DNA of 64,000 bases from Thiomonas sp. FB-6 (lineage in GTDB: Bacteria > Pseudomonadota > Gammaproteobacteria > Burkholderiales > Burkholderiaceae_C). How positions within the stretch are numbered: position 1 is the stretch's first letter; each line of letters starts with the position of its first letter. The stretch covers positions 186,001 to 250,000 of the forward strand of contig NZ_KB898471.1 of the NCBI RefSeq assembly GCF_000377645.1, in the 5' to 3' direction. This document shows positions 61,347 through 64,000 of the stretch, piece by piece. The position numbers and the translations under genes are program-made. Under the pieces are notes generated by a model. That model was given only the letters and a program-made list of their open reading frames with translations. It had not been told where the DNA came from and did not search any database.

Positions 61347-62730
61347 ATATTTGCCGCGCCTTGCGTTGCTCGCCATCCTCGGCGCCGGCCTGTCGGGCGT
61401 CGCGGCCCACGCGCAACTCAGCCTGCCGGGCGCCTCCGGGGCCTCGCAGGGCCTGGTGCCGCAGGACTCCGGCGGCAACACGGCTGCGCCCGGCAGCGAC
61501 GGCATCGCCGCGGTGGTCGGGGACCAGGTGATCACCCAGTACGACCTGCAGTTGCGCGTGAAGGACGCGCTGCACCGGCTCGCGCAACAGCGCCCCGGGG
61601 CCAGTCCGCCGGTGGACCAGGTCCGCGCCCAGGTGCTGCAGCAGATGATCAACGAATACGCGCTGGCCGAATACGCCGAGCAGAGCGGGCTGCAGGTCGG
61701 CGACGACACGCTGCAGCGCGCGGTGGCGCAGGTGGCCGCGTCCAACCACCTGGACGTGAGCGAGCTGCGTGCCAAGGTGCGCGAGCAGGGCATCGGCTGG
61801 AAGGACTTCGAGGCTCAGCTCGGACGCGAGATCCTGATCGACCGGCTGCGCCAGCGTGACGTGGCGGCCAAGGTCAGCGTTTCCGACCAGGAGGTCGACG
61901 ACTACCTCGCGCACATGCGTTCGCTGCAGGGACAGGTGGCGCCGTCCGAGCAACTGCACCTGGCGCAGATCTTCGTGCCCCTTTCCGAGCACGCCGACCC
62001 GCAACAGGTGGCGCAGGCCCGCAAGCTCATCGATGCCGCCGCGTCGGCGCTGCAGCAGGGCCGGCGCTTCGAGGTGGTCGCGCAGCAATTCTCCGAGGGC
62101 CCGGAAGGGGCGCACGGGGGCGACCTGGGCACGCGGCCGGCCGGCGAATGGCCCGATCTCTTCGTCAACGCCGTGCGCGAACTGCAGCCCGGACAGGTCA
62201 GCGCGGTGATCCGCAGCCCGGCCGGCTTCCATATCCTGGAGCTGGTCGCACGCCAGCATGCGGCGGGAAGCGCGCAGACGGCCATGCAGGCCGAGGTGCG
62301 GGAAATCGTGCTCAACGCCGATGGCGACAGCGCGCGCAAGGGCGCGGTGCACGAACTGGAGGCGGTGCGCCGTGCCGTGCTCGCCGGCGAGGTGAGCTTC
62401 GCCGCCAAGGCCAAGGAGATCTCGCAGGACCTGGGCTCGGCATCCAAGGGCGGCTCGCTGGGCTGGCTGCTGCCCGGACAGCTGCCGGCCGCGCTGGACA
62501 GCGCGCTCAGCAGCCTGAACCCGGGGCAGATCTCCGAGCCCCTGGTGCTGCCGGGGCGCGTGGTGCTGTTGCAGCTGGTGGACCGGCGCGAGCACGCACT
62601 GGCCCCGGGGCAGGAACGCGCGGTCGTGCGCAGCGAACTGCTGCAACGCAAGGCCGACAAGAATTTCGCCGACCTGGTGCGCGACGTGCGCGAGCGGACC
62701 TACGTGCGCCTGCCCGGCGACGATTCCTGA
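61339..62730 (+). CDS. surA: Periplasmic chaperone / peptidyl-prolyl isomerase SurA
   Basis: A 463-residue protein. The signal peptide ends near VAAHAQ; the N-terminal chaperone module ([18 protein letters not shown]) precedes two parvulin domains (about residues 200-310 and 315-430, e.g. [11 protein letters not shown] and [16 protein letters not shown]). It escorts LptD and other barrels to the Bam complex. It starts inside the lptD stop region and overlaps rsmA by one base. Confidence 0.95.
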   Translation: MNKYLPRLALLAILGAGLSGVAAHAQLSLPGASGASQGLVPQDSGGNTAAPGSDGIAAVVGDQVITQYDLQLRVKDALHRLAQQRPGASPPVDQVRAQVLQQMINEYALAEYAEQSGLQVGDDTLQRAVAQVAASNHLDVSELRAKVREQGIGWKDFEAQLGREILIDRLRQRDVAAKVSVSDQEVDDYLAHMRSLQGQVAPSEQLHLAQIFVPLSEHADPQQVAQARKLIDAAASALQQGRRFEVVAQQFSEGPEGAHGGDLGTRPAGEWPDLFVNAVRELQPGQVSAVIRSPAGFHILELVARQHAAGSAQTAMQAEVREIVLNADGDSARKGAVHELEAVRRAVLAGEVSFAAKAKEISQDLGSASKGGSLGWLLPGQLPAALDSALSSLNPGQISEPLVLPGRVVLLQLVDRREHALAPGQERAVVRSELLQRKADKNFADLVRDVRERTYVRLPGDDS

Positions 62731-63548
62731 TGGCCTCGCGCGGGCACGGCGGCCGTGGCGAGGGCCGCGCGCCAAGCCGGCTCGACGGGCACACGGCGCG
62801 CAAGCGCTTCGGCCAGCACTTTCTCACCGACGCCTCGGTGATCGACGACATCGTCGGCGCCATCGATCCGCGGCCCGGTCAGAACCTGGTGGAAATCGGC
62901 CCTGGACTGGGCGCGCTGACTCTTCCGGTGCTGGCGCGCGCGAAGGCGCTGACCGTGGTCGAGCTCGACCGCGACCTCGCCGAACGCTGGCGCAGCCGCG
63001 GTGAGCCGGGGCTGCGGGTGATCGAGAGCGATGCGCTCGCACTGGACTTCGGCTCGCTGGGCGAAGGCTTGCGGATTTTCGGTAACCTGCCCTACAACAT
63101 CTCCAGCCCCCTGCTGTTCCACCTGTTCGATTGCGGATCGAAAGTCGTGGACCAGCATTTCATGCTGCAAAAGGAAGTGGTCGACCGCATGGTCGCGTCG
63201 CCCCGCAGCGCCGCCTACGGGCGCCTGTCGGTGATGCTGCAGTGGCGCTACCGCATGTGGCCGGTGCTGGAAGTCCCGCCGCAGGCCTTCACCCCCCCGC
63301 CGCGCGTGGATTCGGCGGTGGTGCGCATGCAACCCCGGGAGCAGGCGGAACTGCGCGGGCTGCACGCCGGCACGCTGCAGCGCCTGAGCGCCGCCGCCTT
63401 CTCGCAGCGCCGCAAGCTGCTGCGCCACGGACTGGGTCCGTGGCTGGAGCAGCAAGGCTACGAGGGGAGCTTCGACCTGCAGCGCCGCGCCGAGGAAGTC
63501 GGCGTGGACGAATACGTGGAACTCGCGCTGCAGTTGCGCGAAGCCTGA
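62730..63548 (+). CDS. rsmA: 16S rRNA (adenine(1518)-N(6)/adenine(1519)-N(6))-dimethyltransferase
   Basis: A 272-residue KsgA/RsmA. Motifs are [34 protein letters not shown], the acidic [12 protein letters not shown] and [17 protein letters not shown]. It dimethylates two adenines of 16S rRNA in late ribosome assembly. The N-terminal ~20 residues form a Gly/Arg-rich extension before the canonical start region. pdxA, which separates surA and rsmA in enterobacteria, is absent. A perfect 16-bp palindrome (63551-63566) follows the stop. Confidence 0.95.
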   Translation: MASRGHGGRGEGRAPSRLDGHTARKRFGQHFLTDASVIDDIVGAIDPRPGQNLVEIGPGLGALTLPVLARAKALTVVELDRDLAERWRSRGEPGLRVIESDALALDFGSLGEGLRIFGNLPYNISSPLLFHLFDCGSKVVDQHFMLQKEVVDRMVASPRSAAYGRLSVMLQWRYRMWPVLEVPPQAFTPPPRVDSAVVRMQPREQAELRGLHAGTLQRLSAAAFSQRRKLLRHGLGPWLEQQGYEGSFDLQRRAEEVGVDEYVELALQLREA

Positions 63549-63550
63549 GG

Positions 63551-63566
63551 CGCGCCGGCCGGCGCG
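63551..63566. other. Perfect 16-bp palindrome after rsmA
   Basis: CGCGCCGGCCGGCGCG lies three bases beyond the rsmA stop. There is no T-run and no loop, so it is not a standard terminator; it may stabilise the 3' end of the message or be chance in GC-rich DNA. Confidence 0.45.
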
Positions 63567-63713
63567 TCAGGAGCCCTGGCGGGCAGGCGCGCCCTCAGGC
63601 CGCCTGCGCCAGCCAGGTGCCGTACCAGGGCGCGCTGCTGGGGCGCACCGAGCGGCTGGCTCGAAAACCCGGTTCCACTTCACCCCGCAACGCCTCCCGG
63701 GAAGGCGCGCGGG

Positions 63714-64000
63714 TCACAGAAAAGAGTAGAAGACCCGGAACTCCACCCCCTGCTCGTACCAGAAGTCCGCGGCATCGCGGAACACGTCCAGCAGGGTCTC
63801 GCGCGCTTCCTTGTCGAAGCGCTGGGTCATCGGCAGCTGCTCGAGCACGATGACGAAGCCGGGCTGCGGCCCCGCTCCGGCGATCATGTCGGTCAGGCAG
63901 TCGCGCAGCGCGTCGAAGTTCTTGCCGAAATGCTTCGGAAACAGGAAGGAGCGCGACAGCGTCTCCAGCACTTCCTGCTTGGTGGTCGCCTGCGCCAGGT
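63714..64000 (-). CDS. Barstar-like protein, N-terminally cut by the window edge
   Basis: The C-terminal 94 residues of a barstar (RNase inhibitor) family protein, open to the end of the window. The characteristic FPKHFGKNFDALRDCLTDM helix-strand is followed by a hydrophobic core VIVLEQLP and a C-terminal FRVFYSFL. Barstars inhibit barnase-type RNases; many chromosomal homologues lack a partner. The partner, if any, lies outside the window. Confidence 0.85.
   Translation of the reverse strand, partial: LAQATTKQEVLETLSRSFLFPKHFGKNFDALRDCLTDMIAGAGPQPGFVIVLEQLPMTQRFDKEARETLLDVFRDAADFWYEQGVEFRVFYSFL

Noticed and set aside
58890-61793. Very long minus-strand open frame opposite lptD, continuous with amgK
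   Set aside because: It is an antisense frame caused by high GC content; the real genes lptD and surA on the plus strand have clear family motifs.

Overview
The window is chromosomal DNA from a very GC-rich Gram-negative bacterium, most likely a betaproteobacterium of the order Burkholderiales. The evidence is gene content and order: icd / DUF192 / sodB / xseA / exbBD / lpxK, clpS-clpA, zapA followed by a 6S RNA, a P-II / nadE / FemAB-like block, the sigma factor / DUF3619 / DUF3106 trio, an RnfB-like ferredoxin next to nth, and an intracellular PHA depolymerase. Almost everything is core housekeeping; no prophage, insertion sequence, CRISPR array, rRNA or tRNA was seen. Genes are tightly packed, with many ATGA/TGATG-type overlaps that imply translational coupling. 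Because of the base composition, long open frames lie antisense to most real genes and were discarded.

Layout: 0-2.5 kb, the end of a heptosyltransferase gene (waaF), a RhlE-type RNA helicase and a RidA protein. 2.5-7.2 kb, the parE-parC operon behind a cluster of DnaA-box-like sites. 7.2-10 kb, a methyltransferase, dapA and bamC with a clear terminator. 10-13.3 kb, a fatty-acid desaturase, rsmB and purN. 13.4-17.2 kb, nrdR-ribD facing ribBA-ribH-nusB (riboflavin block). 17.4-22.8 kb, an ABM protein, the sigma/DUF3619/DUF3106 operon, an LpxH-like phosphoesterase, a glycosyltransferase, dgkA and a LOG protein. 22.8-28.8 kb, glnB-like P-II, nadE, a FemAB-like acyltransferase, a low-molecular-weight phosphatase and uvrB. 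29-36 kb, an aromatic aminotransferase, PHA depolymerase, RnfB-like ferredoxin, nth and a BtuF/BtuCD-type importer. 36-39 kb, a ZapB-like protein, zapA, 6S RNA, a TauE-type exporter, a PIN protein and lgt. 39-42.2 kb, an accessory islet with a Tat-exported beta-propeller and a divergent aerolysin-like pore-forming protein. 42.1-47.3 kb, clpS-clpA, icd, a tiny Lys-rich exported protein and a DUF192 protein. 47.3-53.2 kb, sodB, xseA, exbB-exbD-lpxK, a Trm112-like protein, a 77-bp tandem repeat and prmC. 53.2-58.9 kb, grxD, ubiX, a UbiH-type hydroxylase, pepP, murU and amgK. 59-63.5 kb, lptD-surA-rsmA. The window ends inside a barstar-like gene.

A common theme is envelope biogenesis and recycling: waaF, lpxK, bamC, lptD, surA, lgt, murU/amgK, dgkA and exbBD. 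Replication and repair (parCE, uvrB, nth, xseA) and cofactor synthesis (rib, nadE, ubi) make up much of the rest.

Two items stand out. First, the 546-residue exported protein at 40.5-42.2 kb carries the hallmarks of the aerolysin/ETX-MTX2 beta-pore-forming module. It sits divergent to a secreted beta-propeller, and its 3' end runs into the clpA tail. Second, three tandem 77-bp repeats lie between the Trm112-like gene and prmC. Each encodes a 26-codon mini-ORF with its own Shine-Dalgarno sequence, and each overlaps the next by ATGA, so the array forms an unbroken chain of potentially coupled mini-cistrons that ends on the prmC start codon.
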